From: Leptospira johnsonii
GTDB lineage: Bacteria > Spirochaetota > Leptospiria > Leptospirales > Leptospiraceae
Length of the DNA: 64,000 nt
Reading direction: 5' to 3'
NCBI RefSeq assembly: GCF_003112675.1
Contig: NZ_BFAY01000012.1
Coordinates: forward strand, 62,001-126,000
The notes beneath the pieces are model-generated. The model saw only the letters and a list, made by a program, of their open reading frames with translations, made no database searches and was not told the DNA's origin. Position 1 is the first letter of the stretch. The number at the start of each line of letters is the position of its first letter. Below, one piece after another: positions 27,370 to 36,407 of the stretch. The translations under genes and the position numbers were made by a program.

Positions 27370-28602
27370 TTACTTAGGATATTGATCGATCTTTTTCTGG
27401 ATACTTGTCTTATCGTGAGATGTTTTTGCAAGTGAGAGAGCTTTACGAAAATTTTCTAACGACTTTGTATTATCTATATCAGAATACAATTCTCCTAAAA
27501 GAGCAAAATAAAAATGATTCTCCTTCAGGTCTAATTTTTCAGCTTCTAAGATTGCCTCTTCTTTTCCATTTGCTTTAGAAAGAGCGTATGTTCGATTCAG
27601 AGCCGCAATAGGAGAATATTGTAACTGCAGTAGACGATTGTATAACTGCAAAATATTTTCCCATTTTTCTTTCGTATCTTCCTTTTGCGTATGCCAATAA
27701 GCAATTCCTGCTTCCAAATGATATTTTGTGAGCTTGGTCCCATTAGCTGCTTTGTTTAGAAAAATTTCTCCCTTGGCGATCAGATCGTAATTCCAAAGAT
27801 TCTTATCCTGGTCTTGGTATAGGATCTGTTCTCCATTATCATCTTGTCTTGCTTCGAATCTGGACGTATGAAAACACATCAACGAAAGAAGTGCATATAC
27901 TTGAGGTTTATCGGTGATCTTATTTTCTACAAGCATGCTGCACAGACGGATTGCTTCTAAACAAAGATCCTTGCGTAAGGTTTTATTTTGGCTGATAGAA
28001 TAATACCCTTCGTTAAATAATAGATAGATCGTAGAAAGTACTGAATCCAATCGATCTTCTATTTCTTCCGGCTCAGGGAGTTGGATTAGGGTCTTTTCTT
28101 CTCTTAATTTTTCTTTCGCCCTAAATAGCCGCTTGTTGATTGTTTCTTTATTAGTTAAGAATGCATCCGCGATCTCCTCAATCCCGAATCCGCATAATAT
28201 CCTAAGAGAAAGTCCAACTTGCGCTTCTGAAGAAATAGAAGGATGGCAGACTGCGAACATCATCCTAAGTTGGCTATCGTATATATTTTCCGGAGAAAGA
28301 TCTATCTCTGACTCTAAAGGCTCCGATTGTGCTTTAGTCAATTCGGGAAGGATCTTGTTTTGAAAGATCGAATTCCTTTGCAGATAATTTTTGGCTTTAT
28401 TCTTTGCCACAGAATAAAGCCAGGCGGTGGGATTTTGTGGATTTCCTTTGATCCCCCAGGTTTCCGTTGCAGTTAAGAATGTCTCACTTGCGATCTCTTC
28501 TGCAATCTCAAGTCTTTCGAAACCTATATGCTTGCAAAGAACGGAGACAATTTTAGTGTATTCATTCCTGAATAGGTGAGGCAATATCTCCGAACTTTGC
28601 AT
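27370..28602 (-). CDS. ECF sigma factor with TPR-like C-terminal extension (ECF42-like)
   Basis: A 410-residue sigma-70 family protein. Region 2 is in the first 90 residues (EEIASETFLTATETWG, NPTAWLYSVAKNKAKNYL) and region 4 near 130-180 (LRILCGFGIEEIADAFLTNKETINKRLFRAKEKL). The remaining 230 residues are helical, TPR-like and contain the family segment LLFNEGYY. ECF sigma factors of this type lack an anti-sigma gene and go with DGPF/YCII proteins; one is encoded directly upstream. Regulation is thought to use the extension itself. Confidence 0.9.
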   Translation of the reverse strand: MQSSEILPHLFRNEYTKIVSVLCKHIGFERLEIAEEIASETFLTATETWGIKGNPQNPTAWLYSVAKNKAKNYLQRNSIFQNKILPELTKAQSEPLESEIDLSPENIYDSQLRMMFAVCHPSISSEAQVGLSLRILCGFGIEEIADAFLTNKETINKRLFRAKEKLREEKTLIQLPEPEEIEDRLDSVLSTIYLLFNEGYYSISQNKTLRKDLCLEAIRLCSMLVENKITDKPQVYALLSLMCFHTSRFEARQDDNGEQILYQDQDKNLWNYDLIAKGEIFLNKAANGTKLTKYHLEAGIAYWHTQKEDTKEKWENILQLYNRLLQLQYSPIAALNRTYALSKANGKEEAILEAEKLDLKENHFYFALLGELYSDIDNTKSLENFRKALSLAKTSHDKTSIQKKIDQYPK

Positions 28603-28627
28603 AAAACTTGGTCGTTTAGTGTGTCGG

Positions 28628-28984
28628 CTAACGTGTATTGTCCGTGCCTACGATTTTTCTCACTTCTACGCTATTCCCCTCCCCTCTTAAGATGGGACAT
28701 TCTTTTGCGATAGTGGCGGCCTCTTCAAAATTTTTAGCCTTGATCGTGATAAAACCTGCTATGGATTCTTTTGTTTCTGCGAAGGGTCCGTCTGTGATAA
28801 TTTGTCCGGATTTGATGACCTTTCCTTCCGTGGATAATCCTGTGCCGCCTACAAATTTGTTTTGAGCGGCAATGCCACCCACCCAGTCCTGGTACATTTT
28901 CATATATATTTGCATTTGTTCCGGAGAAGGTTGAGCCTCTTTAGTGATCAGATCCAGTCGCATTAAGATTAAGTATTCGTCCAT
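28628..28984 (-). CDS. DGPF-domain (YCII-related) protein
   Basis: A 118-residue protein with the family motif ITDGPFAETKESIAGF in the middle and a ferredoxin-like alpha/beta fold. The biochemical role of the family is not known; the link to ECF42-type sigma factors is conserved across bacteria. GGAGAG lies five bases before the start. First gene of the three-gene minus-strand operon. Confidence 0.9.
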   Translation of the reverse strand: MDEYLILMRLDLITKEAQPSPEQMQIYMKMYQDWVGGIAAQNKFVGGTGLSTEGKVIKSGQIITDGPFAETKESIAGFITIKAKNFEEAATIAKECPILRGEGNSVEVRKIVGTDNTR

Positions 28985-29146
28985 ATTTCTCTCCTATGGA
29001 ACTAAGTTTTCATCTCTAGATCAATTGAGTTTTGAAAAATTGGACATAGCAGTGAAAAATTTAGATCCTTTACTACAGTTATGTTGGAACTACTACAGGC
29101 CGGTAATATCAAATCCTGAATTGACCGACTGACCGATGGATCCATA

Positions 29147-30250
29147 TTACACACAATCGCAAGTTATCTTTTCCTTCTTAGGATCCCATCCGCCTGAAAC
29201 CTTGCAAATACAGCTCAAGTGTCCGCCTTTTCGCGCTAAATGTTTAGCCTCGAATACGAATTTTGCCAACGCTTCCAAGAATGCTGGATAAGTACCTGGA
29301 GCTGGAATTCTATAATACTCTAAAATTCCGTTTTGGTGAGCGTGGTCCCTGATCTGGACTCCTATCTCTTCTAATGTTTCCAGGTGGTCGCTGATAAAGC
29401 TGATCGGGTAAACTGCGATCCTTTTGGTCCGTTTTTCTCCTAACTCTTGGATCTTATCTAAAGTATTGGGAGTGGTCCACTTGCTCGGCCCTACCCTACT
29501 CTGGTAGGATAGATGTATTTGTCCTTGGTAACCTTTTTCTCTTAAAAGAGAAGTGAGAGCTTTAACATTCTCTTCGATCTCTCTTGTATACACGTCACCT
29601 TTTTTTATTAGGCGAAGCGGGATTCCATGTGCGCTGAATACTATATCTAGGTTTTGCCAGTCTTGGATCTTTTCTTGTTTTATATGTAAAAAATCTTTTT
29701 CGGAAAGATTACCTTGGAAAAAATCTAGGATCAAATCTCGGATGGATTCCAAATATTCTCTTCTGTCGGAGAATGGCCTAACCCAAAGTGGATTAGAGGC
29801 TGGGCAGTATCCTAATTGTTTTTCCACGAGCATTGCTGTGGAAAGAACTGTTGATCTGGAAAAATGAGGGAATAAGGGCAGAAGCACCACTCCTTCTTTA
29901 GGATCTGTCCATTCTGAAGGAAGTTCTCTGATATCCGGATAGCCGCAGCACATTGCTGTCTTGACTTCCCATTTTTCTCCGGACTCTTCTAAAAGTTTTT
30001 TTAATCCTTCTGCTTGTTTTTCAGTTTCGGAGACGAGAGGGGAGCCTCCTCCGAATCCCATGGATGCGTAAGTTTCTTCTACTTTTTTGGCTCTTGTCTC
30101 TGCGATTTTCCGAGCGAGTCTGATCCTTAGAAATTCAGGGAGCGGAAGATCGAAAACTAATGGATCTTCAAATAGGTCTTTCAGAAATTTCGGGATTTCT
30201 CCTGAGTTTCTGGGCCCGCCCAAGTTGATCAAAAGAAGTTTGTTTTTCAT
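29147..30250 (-). CDS. hemH: Ferrochelatase with a Cys-rich tail
   Basis: A 367-residue enzyme that inserts iron into protoporphyrin IX. LLINLGGPRNSGEIPKFL is the N-terminal hallmark; LDIVFSAHGIPLRLIKKGD carries the catalytic His; YQSRVGPSKWTTP and VYPISFISDHLETLEEI (metal-ligand Glu) follow. After the normal end come Cys347, Cys349, Cys364 and Cys366 in CIC and CDC pairs, which could hold an iron-sulfur cluster or metal. Starts within the stop of the outer-membrane protein gene (ATGA), so the two are coupled. It is apart from the main haem operon and on the other strand. Confidence 0.94.
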   Translation of the reverse strand: MKNKLLLINLGGPRNSGEIPKFLKDLFEDPLVFDLPLPEFLRIRLARKIAETRAKKVEETYASMGFGGGSPLVSETEKQAEGLKKLLEESGEKWEVKTAMCCGYPDIRELPSEWTDPKEGVVLLPLFPHFSRSTVLSTAMLVEKQLGYCPASNPLWVRPFSDRREYLESIRDLILDFFQGNLSEKDFLHIKQEKIQDWQNLDIVFSAHGIPLRLIKKGDVYTREIEENVKALTSLLREKGYQGQIHLSYQSRVGPSKWTTPNTLDKIQELGEKRTKRIAVYPISFISDHLETLEEIGVQIRDHAHQNGILEYYRIPAPGTYPAFLEALAKFVFEAKHLARKGGHLSCICKVSGGWDPKKEKITCDCV

Positions 30251-31341
30251 AAAAAGTGGCTAACCTGTAATTCGACTGAGTACTGTTTTGTGCTTAGATA
30301 ATTCCTGTAACTTCCTGAATAATTGGAAATAATGTCCTCATTACTCAGGCCTCCTTGGGTTTGAAAACTTCCTTCTCCGTATAATCTATGCTCCGTTAAT
30401 TTTAAGAAAAATAACCAAGAGGGAAGAATGTAACCTGCGCCTAAATTCGTTTCCAGTCCGAAGCCGGAGGAATCTCCTATAAAATTTAAATTTCTCTGGT
30501 AATGGTAATCTCTAAAATGAGAATACCAAACGTTTCCGGAAAGACCTGCCTCTAACATCAAAGTTCCGTTGGAATATCTATAACCGAATCCGAAAGGGAT
30601 CTCCCAAGTTGAGATAGAATAACTTAGCCCAATCCCGATCGGACCGTAGGTCACAGGCGATGTTGCGATCCATTGCATCACATCGTATAGGTAATATTTA
30701 TAATATGTATAATAAGCGCCGCCGGTGAGGTAGAGACTGGAGCCAGGTTTTCTTGGATCAGGATTTGCGCTTCCGAAATATTTTCTTGCAAGGAATCCGA
30801 TCCTATCGTCTTTCATTTTAAGTTTTCCTCTGCCGTCTGCAAAGTTTTGGGTCCCAGTGAACGTATAAGGTGTATCGTAAAAACTTGCGTTCGCAAAATC
30901 GATCTTGGTTCCCTTTTCCCTGCTCACAGTTCCTAAAAAAAAGTCTTCGTCCCTGCCCTCTCCGGTTCTTTGGTTCTTGAAAGTGGTCCTGTACTCCAGA
31001 TTGATCTCCCAGGTTTCCCACCAATGTTTTAAACCGATCCCTCCGTATTCGAATTCCCTATTATAGGTGATCCTGGATCCTGCTTTTAGTCCGGAAAGAT
31101 TCGGAAACTTTGTGCCTGATTCGAAAATATGTTGGCCTCCATTCTCTCCAAAGATCCCCGTGATGGAACTTCTGCTCATTAATTCGGATAGAATGGCTTG
31201 GAATTTAGTTTGGGAAGTCGCGTTTCCTGGGAGTTTTGTTTCAGATCTTATCTCTTTGGGAGATTCTGGCTCCTGTGCAGCTAACCCGGCAGTGGCAAAT
31301 AGGCAGAATAGTGCGGTTATAATTCGAATTTGAATTTTCAT
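30247..31341 (-). CDS. Probable outer-membrane beta-barrel protein
   Basis: A 364-residue protein with a signal peptide (IRIITALFCLFATAGLAAQEP) and a sequence dominated by alternating aromatic and polar residues typical of beta strands (YLTGGAYYTYYKYYLYD, PFGFGYRYSNGTLMLEAGLSG, FGLETNLGAGYILPSW). It ends VELQVSHFL, near the C-terminal aromatic signal of barrels. Family not recognised. It is coupled to hemH, so a role in haem or iron uptake is possible but unproven. Confidence 0.7.
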   Translation of the reverse strand: MKIQIRIITALFCLFATAGLAAQEPESPKEIRSETKLPGNATSQTKFQAILSELMSRSSITGIFGENGGQHIFESGTKFPNLSGLKAGSRITYNREFEYGGIGLKHWWETWEINLEYRTTFKNQRTGEGRDEDFFLGTVSREKGTKIDFANASFYDTPYTFTGTQNFADGRGKLKMKDDRIGFLARKYFGSANPDPRKPGSSLYLTGGAYYTYYKYYLYDVMQWIATSPVTYGPIGIGLSYSISTWEIPFGFGYRYSNGTLMLEAGLSGNVWYSHFRDYHYQRNLNFIGDSSGFGLETNLGAGYILPSWLFFLKLTEHRLYGEGSFQTQGGLSNEDIISNYSGSYRNYLSTKQYSVELQVSHFL

Positions 31342-31355
31342 TTCATCCTAGAATA

Positions 31356-31377
31356 GGGGTGAAATGATTTCATCCCC
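31356..31377. promoter_or_regulatory. Inverted repeat upstream of second parA, candidate parS copy 1
   Basis: GGGGTGAAA-TGA-TTTCATCCCC lies between the divergent outer-membrane protein and parA genes. It nearly matches the repeat inside the second parB (33009-33029). The TGAAA/TTTCA arms recall the classical parS core, though arranged differently. Confidence 0.55.
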
Positions 31378-31527
31378 AGTGAATTCCTTTTCCGAGAAGC
31401 GACCTAAGCATTTTCCCCTCCCCTATCGTTTCAATTCGGTTTTTTCGCTCTTAAACCTAAATGAGACATAGGTTTTCTTGACAAATCCGGTCTGGACGCT
31501 GATCTATTATCAGGGTCAAGGTCTGAA

Positions 31528-32454
31528 GTGAAAGCCAAAGTTTTAAGTGTGGAAGAAGTCCTCTCCGAATACGTATTAAGTTCGGAAGATGAGTTTCTGG
31601 AGAAGGCGGAAAAATGGTCCTTGCCCAAAGACAATAAGGGCAAGTACAAGACCGAAGTTTTGGATAAGTACTTCTCCAAAAAAGTAAAACACTCCTACGA
31701 ATCCGTGATCATTGCGGTTTCCAATCAAAAAGGTGGAGAAGGTAAAACCACGGTTTCCATCTGTCTGGCAGAGGCATTAGCGAAGTCCGGTAAAAAAGTT
31801 CTGCTATTAGATTGGGACGCTCAGGCGAATATCACTCAGTTGTATGTTGGCCAGACCGATAAATCGGTCTTTCATAGTTTGGGTTATAAGGAAGAATCTA
31901 AGGTAGATATTTCCGAAATTATCGTAAATCTTGCTCCCGGTTTGGATCTGGTTCCTTCTTCTATTCATTTGGCGAATTTTACAACCCCGTATGAGAGAGA
32001 TGATTTCGATCTTTTGAAAGAAGCTTTATTGCCAATTCGTTCTTCTTACGAATATATTATTATAGATTGTCCTCCTTCTCTTGGTTTGATCTTGGAGAAC
32101 GCTTTGATCGCCGCGGATCTTGTTCTGGTTCCGATCCAGACTCGTGCATTTAGTGTGCAGGGTCTGAAAGATCTTCATGGTACAATTGAGAAGATACGTA
32201 AAAAAGCTAATCCAGGTCTTGGGCTTTTGGGTGCGGTACTAAATCAGTACGAAGATTCTAGGGCGCTCTCTGGTCTTGCGGAAACTGTTCGGAAATATTT
32301 CCCGGTGTTTGATTCCGTGGTGTATAGAAGAGAGGCGATTCCTCAGTCCCAAGCAAAACGTAAACTTTTATCCGAATATGATCCTAAGGCAATGCAGATG
32401 TTTTCTACCCTAGCGGAAGAAGTGATGAGGAGAGCGAATGGCAAAAAGAGCTGA
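31528..32454 (+). CDS. parA: ParA family partition ATPase (second pair)
   Basis: A 308-residue ParA. The ATPase core begins near residue 58 (VIIAVSNQKGG) with Walker A KGGEGKTT at 68-75, LLLDWDAQANITQ and IIDCPPSLGLIL. The first 55 residues form an extension (VLSVEEVLSEYVLSSEDEF...) that may bind DNA, as in type Ia plasmid ParA proteins. The start is GTG with AAGG upstream. Overlaps parB by 17 bases, exactly as in the first pair. Less than 25 kb from the other parAB. Confidence 0.88.
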   Translation: MKAKVLSVEEVLSEYVLSSEDEFLEKAEKWSLPKDNKGKYKTEVLDKYFSKKVKHSYESVIIAVSNQKGGEGKTTVSICLAEALAKSGKKVLLLDWDAQANITQLYVGQTDKSVFHSLGYKEESKVDISEIIVNLAPGLDLVPSSIHLANFTTPYERDDFDLLKEALLPIRSSYEYIIIDCPPSLGLILENALIAADLVLVPIQTRAFSVQGLKDLHGTIEKIRKKANPGLGLLGAVLNQYEDSRALSGLAETVRKYFPVFDSVVYRREAIPQSQAKRKLLSEYDPKAMQMFSTLAEEVMRRANGKKS

Positions 32455-33139
32455 TTTTGCAGGGCTGGATTTATTAACAGCTTTCGGCGGGGATGAGTCC
32501 CTCAAAAAAGAAATTCTTCTTTCGGATATTATTACTAATCCCGAGCAGCCTAGGGTTTTTGGAAAAGAAGACGTAAGCGATCTTGTGGAATCCATGAAAC
32601 GTTTGGGACTGATAGAACCTATTGTTGTCCGCAAGTTAGGTAAGAAGTTTCAAATAGTTGCAGGGGAAAGAAGATTCCAAGCTGCTAAGGTCATAGGGTG
32701 GAAATCCATTCCGGTGGTGGAAACGGAAGCTTCCGAGGACAGATGTTATGAGATGGCTTTAGCGGAGAATGAAAAACGTAAAAGTCTAAATCCTTGGGAA
32801 GTAGGTCGTGCTATCCAATTCTTAAGAAAGGAAAGAAAAAAAACCGCTGAAGAAGTAGGTAAGATCCTAGGTTATACCGAAAGATATGTGAAACAGTTAA
32901 GCTCTATAGCAAGACTGGATCAAAAATCCGTTTCTGAGTTGTTAAAAAGTGGGAGCGACCTTTCTGTCAAAAATCTGGAAACCCTTCTGAAAAAGAAAGA
33001 AGGACGGGGGGGTGAAACGATTTCACCCCGCAAGCCAGGAGAAAGGGTTACCCTGGATCTTAAACATTTGAGCGTTAAGAATAGAGAATCTTTCTTAAGG
33101 GAACTTTCTAACCTGAAGAAAAAATACGGATTGAGCTAA
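32438..33139 (+). CDS. parB: ParB family partition protein (second pair)
   Basis: A 233-residue ParB, shorter than the first. The CTP-binding box is VAGERRFQAAKVIGW (GERRFQA at 76-82); the second box is AENEKRKSLNPWEVGRAI; a helix-turn-helix follows (TAEEVGKILGYTERYVKQL). The 3' part of the gene contains a 21-base inverted repeat (33009-33029) that may be its own binding site. Confidence 0.88.
   Translation: MAKRADFAGLDLLTAFGGDESLKKEILLSDIITNPEQPRVFGKEDVSDLVESMKRLGLIEPIVVRKLGKKFQIVAGERRFQAAKVIGWKSIPVVETEASEDRCYEMALAENEKRKSLNPWEVGRAIQFLRKERKKTAEEVGKILGYTERYVKQLSSIARLDQKSVSELLKSGSDLSVKNLETLLKKKEGRGGETISPRKPGERVTLDLKHLSVKNRESFLRELSNLKKKYGLS
33009..33029. promoter_or_regulatory. Inverted repeat inside second parB, candidate parS copy 2
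   Basis: GGGGTGAAA-CGA-TTTCACCCC has perfect 9-base arms around a 3-base centre. It closely matches the repeat upstream of the second parA, which makes coincidence unlikely. parS sites inside or next to parB are known in other replicons. Confidence 0.6.
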
Positions 33140-33247
33140 TACGATTTTTTTCTCGTTGGAGAAAACTCTAGGCTCTTGATCTTGTTCCCATAAGACCGTT
33201 CGGGCGGATTTTTATATCCGCGCTCGGGTTTCTAATAAAGGAATAGA

Positions 33248-33853
33248 ATGAAAATCGGAATCATCGTTGGCTCCCAACAAAAAGAATCTCAATCCTCTAA
33301 AGTAGGCGAATTTTTAAATTCTAAATTAAAAGAAATGTCCGTGGATACTTGGACATTAGACCTGGGAAAAAATCCTCTTCCCATTTACGATTCTACTCAG
33401 ACAGGCGACGATAAGGTCTGGACAGGCCTTTGGAAACCTATCGACGAAAATTTAAAGAGTTCGGAAGGTTTTGTTTTCATCACTCCCGAGTACGGAGGTA
33501 TGGCGAGTCCCGCTATTAAAAATTTCTTCCTTCATGCCGGTCTTGTTCAGCTGGGTCATAAGCCTGGGCTTCTTGCTTCTGTTTCTTCGGGTCGAGGTGG
33601 GGCCTTTCCGATCAACGAGATGAGGGCGAGCAGTTATAAAAATACAAAGATCTGTTATATCCCGGAACATTTGATCTTTAGGGACGTGGAACATCTGATC
33701 AATGGAGGAGAACCTGTATCTCCGGAAGATAGTTTTATCAGAGAAAGAAGTGTATTCGCTTTGAAGATCCTGGTTGCTTATGCGAATTCTTTATCTGAGA
33801 TCCGTGAGTCCGGTGTGGTCCAGGACCCTAGATTTAAGAACGGAATGTCCTGA
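33248..33853 (+). CDS. NADPH-dependent FMN reductase family protein
   Basis: A 201-residue flavodoxin-fold protein. The N-terminal phosphate-binding loop IIVGSQQKESQSSKVGEFL and the FVFITPEYGGMASPAIKNFF segment are hallmarks of the NAD(P)H-dependent FMN/quinone reductase family. Physiological substrate unknown. AAAGGA lies seven bases before the ATG. A hairpin GCGGAT-TTTTAT-ATCCGC (33204-33221) lies in its leader but has no T-run after it. Single gene, separate from parB. Confidence 0.87.
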   Translation: MKIGIIVGSQQKESQSSKVGEFLNSKLKEMSVDTWTLDLGKNPLPIYDSTQTGDDKVWTGLWKPIDENLKSSEGFVFITPEYGGMASPAIKNFFLHAGLVQLGHKPGLLASVSSGRGGAFPINEMRASSYKNTKICYIPEHLIFRDVEHLINGGEPVSPEDSFIRERSVFALKILVAYANSLSEIRESGVVQDPRFKNGMS

Positions 33854-34073
33854 TGAGACATAATTTTACGAACGTCTGATATCAACAGGATGATAGGGGA
33901 GGGGAGTTCCTTCACTCCGGAATTGGCTCAAAGATTGTCTTTTTTAACCCGATGATATATCCTAGGGGATGTCGGAACTTGGGATCTCCAGTTAGGAAAT
34001 GGAAAATTTCGAAGTCAGATAAGACGGACCGGATTTTCAGATGTCTCGGTCTAAATCGAAAAGTTAGGAATTC

Positions 34074-34472
34074 ATGAATAAAATTAATATCCAGGCCGGC
34101 CAAATTATTTTCAGAGAAGGCGAGTTGAACAACTCGATGTATATCATAATCTCCGGGACAGTTGAAATATTTTTTACTCATAAAAACTCGGCCACTCGTT
34201 TGGCTTTGATGAAGAAGGGCGATTTTTTCGGTGAGATGGCTTTGTTCAGAGCTAAGCCAAGAACTGCAACTGCAAGAGCGGTGATGGATACCGAAATGGT
34301 TGCGGTAGAATCCAAACAACAATTAGAAAGATATCTACTCGCTAATCCGGAATTTGCCGCTAAGATGGTGAGAATTTTGGCAGACCGTTTGGCGAATACA
34401 AACGAACTTTTGATCTCCAAGCTGAACGAAATTACTACAAAAGAAATCGAATATCAGATAGGCGAGCCATGA
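34074..34472 (+). CDS. Single-domain cyclic-nucleotide-binding protein
   Basis: A 132-residue protein that is almost only a Crp-type nucleotide-binding beta roll: IIFREGELNNSMYIIISGTVEIFF, then KKGDFFGEMALFRAKPRTATARA, the phosphate-binding cassette, and a C-terminal helix. There is no DNA-binding domain, so it probably acts as a sensor for a partner protein. Its stop directly abuts the convergent diguanylate cyclase gene. AGGA lies five bases before the start. Confidence 0.87.
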   Translation: MNKINIQAGQIIFREGELNNSMYIIISGTVEIFFTHKNSATRLALMKKGDFFGEMALFRAKPRTATARAVMDTEMVAVESKQQLERYLLANPEFAAKMVRILADRLANTNELLISKLNEITTKEIEYQIGEP

Positions 34473-35495
34473 TCAGACATACGTAATGCGGTCTTTTCCC
34501 GCGGCTTTTGCCTCATATAGTTTTGCGTCCGAGAACGAGTACAATCTGTTGCTTTCATCTGCGTCTCCAGGGTATTCTGCGACCCCGCCGGATACTGTAA
34601 CCTCTATCCCGAAATCGTTCTTGGAGGAATTTCTTAAATAAGTCCTGAATCTTTCGATCGCTACTTTTGCGTTTTCTTTGGTGGTTTCGGGAAGAATAAC
34701 CGCAAATTCTTCTCCACCCACTCTACAACTGATGTCCTCCGTCCTGAATGCATACATCAGTGTTCCGGCCACCAGTTTTAAGATATCGTCCCCGAAAGAA
34801 TGTCCTTTGGTATCGTTGATCTTCTTAAAATTGTCCAGATCGAATAGGAATAAGCAGAAATTTCTTTTATACCTTTTACTTCTGGTGACCTCTTTGTTTA
34901 GGACAAGGTTGAAGTACCTTCTATTGTAGATCCCTGTTCCTTCGTCTATGACTGCGTTTAGGATGATCTCTTCGAATGAGTAGATATCCACGATCTTCGG
35001 GTTTTCTATCAATCGATTCTTTAAATAAATATAATCTAGAAGTGCGACTACGAAGTTCATACTTCTACCCAGTTGTTTGCTTAAACCTTCTGCATGGGAA
35101 TAGATCTCTTTCCAGAGGGATCTTGCTTCGGATTCGGGCAGATCCAGATTTGCAATTATTCTGAAAAAGTCGGAGTAAAAATAATCGTCCTTCTTTCCCA
35201 TCTCTTCGAATTTATTCGCGAGGCTAGGAAGTGGCGCTTCCTTATCGTTTACGATCTCTAAGATTGCGGTTTTTCTTTCGGAATTGACCTGACCCAAGCC
35301 CTTGAACCGGTCTCTCATTTCTATGAGTTCGTTTCTAGCGAGATTCGCTGTGGTTTCGTGGGCGTTAAGGGTCTGTTCCGCTGCGAGTAATTCTACTTCT
35401 CCCAGCTTGGAAACTCTTTCGTAGAGCTCCAACAGTTCCTTGAGTTTTTGGATTTCCTCTTCTTTTTCTTTTAGTTCTTCTTGTAGATTTCGCAT
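34473..35495 (-). CDS. Diguanylate cyclase (GGDEF protein)
   Basis: A 340-residue protein that would make cyclic di-GMP. The C-terminal 170 residues are a full GGDEF domain with DLDNFKKINDTKGHSFGDDIL and active-site GGEEF, so it should be active. The first 60 residues are a coiled coil (EELKEKEEEIQKLKELLELYERV), followed by a helical region with no recognised sensor. No membrane segment, so cytoplasmic. RxxD inhibitory site not obvious. Confidence 0.92.
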   Translation of the reverse strand: MRNLQEELKEKEEEIQKLKELLELYERVSKLGEVELLAAEQTLNAHETTANLARNELIEMRDRFKGLGQVNSERKTAILEIVNDKEAPLPSLANKFEEMGKKDDYFYSDFFRIIANLDLPESEARSLWKEIYSHAEGLSKQLGRSMNFVVALLDYIYLKNRLIENPKIVDIYSFEEIILNAVIDEGTGIYNRRYFNLVLNKEVTRSKRYKRNFCLFLFDLDNFKKINDTKGHSFGDDILKLVAGTLMYAFRTEDISCRVGGEEFAVILPETTKENAKVAIERFRTYLRNSSKNDFGIEVTVSGGVAEYPGDADESNRLYSFSDAKLYEAKAAGKDRITYV

Positions 35496-35606
35496 TTTGG
35501 TTCGGGGTTATGGGCTCGAGGCTCCGAGTAGGAACTCCTAGCTTTCCGGTTTGTTATGGAATACTGGTAAAATAATTCTTTTCCCACCTAGGGGTAAACC
35601 AATTTA

Positions 35607-36395
35607 ATGAATTACTTGGCGGTTTCATCTATGTCTAAAGGTCCTAATAAGAAAAAAATTATTATCACAGGAGCTAGCTCCGGTATCGGTAGAGAGCTTG
35701 CTCTTTTATACGGAAAGGAAGGCCACGATCTGGCAATCACTTCTAGACGTAAGAAAGTTTTAGAGGATATTGCAAAAGAGATCCGCTCCTTCAAAAAGGG
35801 AGGCAAGGTGATCTTGGCTTCCTTGGATGTTTCCGAGTCCGGAGATAATTTTAAAGTTCTTCCTAAACTTGCTAAGGAACTTGGCGGAGTAGATCTATTC
35901 ATTGCGAACGCAGGAATTTCTACCAACTCTTCTTTCGGTCAAAAAAGTTTCGAAGCAGATAAGGCAGTAATCGATACAAATTTGATAGGACTCATGGCCG
36001 GTATCTCCGCTTTGCAACCGATCTTTAGAGAACAGAAAAAAGGACAGATCGTAGGAATTTCTTCCGTTGCTTCGTTTAGAGGTCTTCCTGGTTCGGCAAG
36101 TTATTCTACTTCTAAGGCAGCAGTTTCTACTTATTTAGAAGCGCTTAGGGGAGAAGTTCGACCGTTCGGAGTGAAGGTCACAGTCATTCATCCGGGTTTT
36201 ATCGATACTCCGATCAATCAAAAGTTGAAATCCCGACCTTTTCTTGTTTCCGCAGAAAAGGGCGCTAAAAAAATTTACGATAGGATAGAATCGGGAGTTC
36301 GATCCGCTACTGTTCCTTGGTTTCCTTGGGCAATGGTCGGAGTTCTGATGAGATCGGTCCCTGAATTTTTATGGGAGAAGATCGGACCTAAATAA
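35607..36395 (+). CDS. Short-chain dehydrogenase/reductase
   Basis: A 262-residue Rossmann-fold oxidoreductase. IIITGASSGIGRELALLYG is the cofactor motif, LFIANAGIST the NAG motif, GISSVASFRGLPGSASYSTSKAA the catalytic Ser-Tyr-Lys set (YSTSK). The Arg pair (SRRKK) after strand 2 suggests NADPH. Substrate unknown; membrane-lipid ketoreductase-like members share this form. An ATG eight codons later (35631) is an alternative start. Followed by the tyrosine phosphatase gene after 12 bases. Confidence 0.88.
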   Translation: MNYLAVSSMSKGPNKKKIIITGASSGIGRELALLYGKEGHDLAITSRRKKVLEDIAKEIRSFKKGGKVILASLDVSESGDNFKVLPKLAKELGGVDLFIANAGISTNSSFGQKSFEADKAVIDTNLIGLMAGISALQPIFREQKKGQIVGISSVASFRGLPGSASYSTSKAAVSTYLEALRGEVRPFGVKVTVIHPGFIDTPINQKLKSRPFLVSAEKGAKKIYDRIESGVRSATVPWFPWAMVGVLMRSVPEFLWEKIGPK

Positions 36396-36407
36396 AGGTT
36401 TTTGCAT

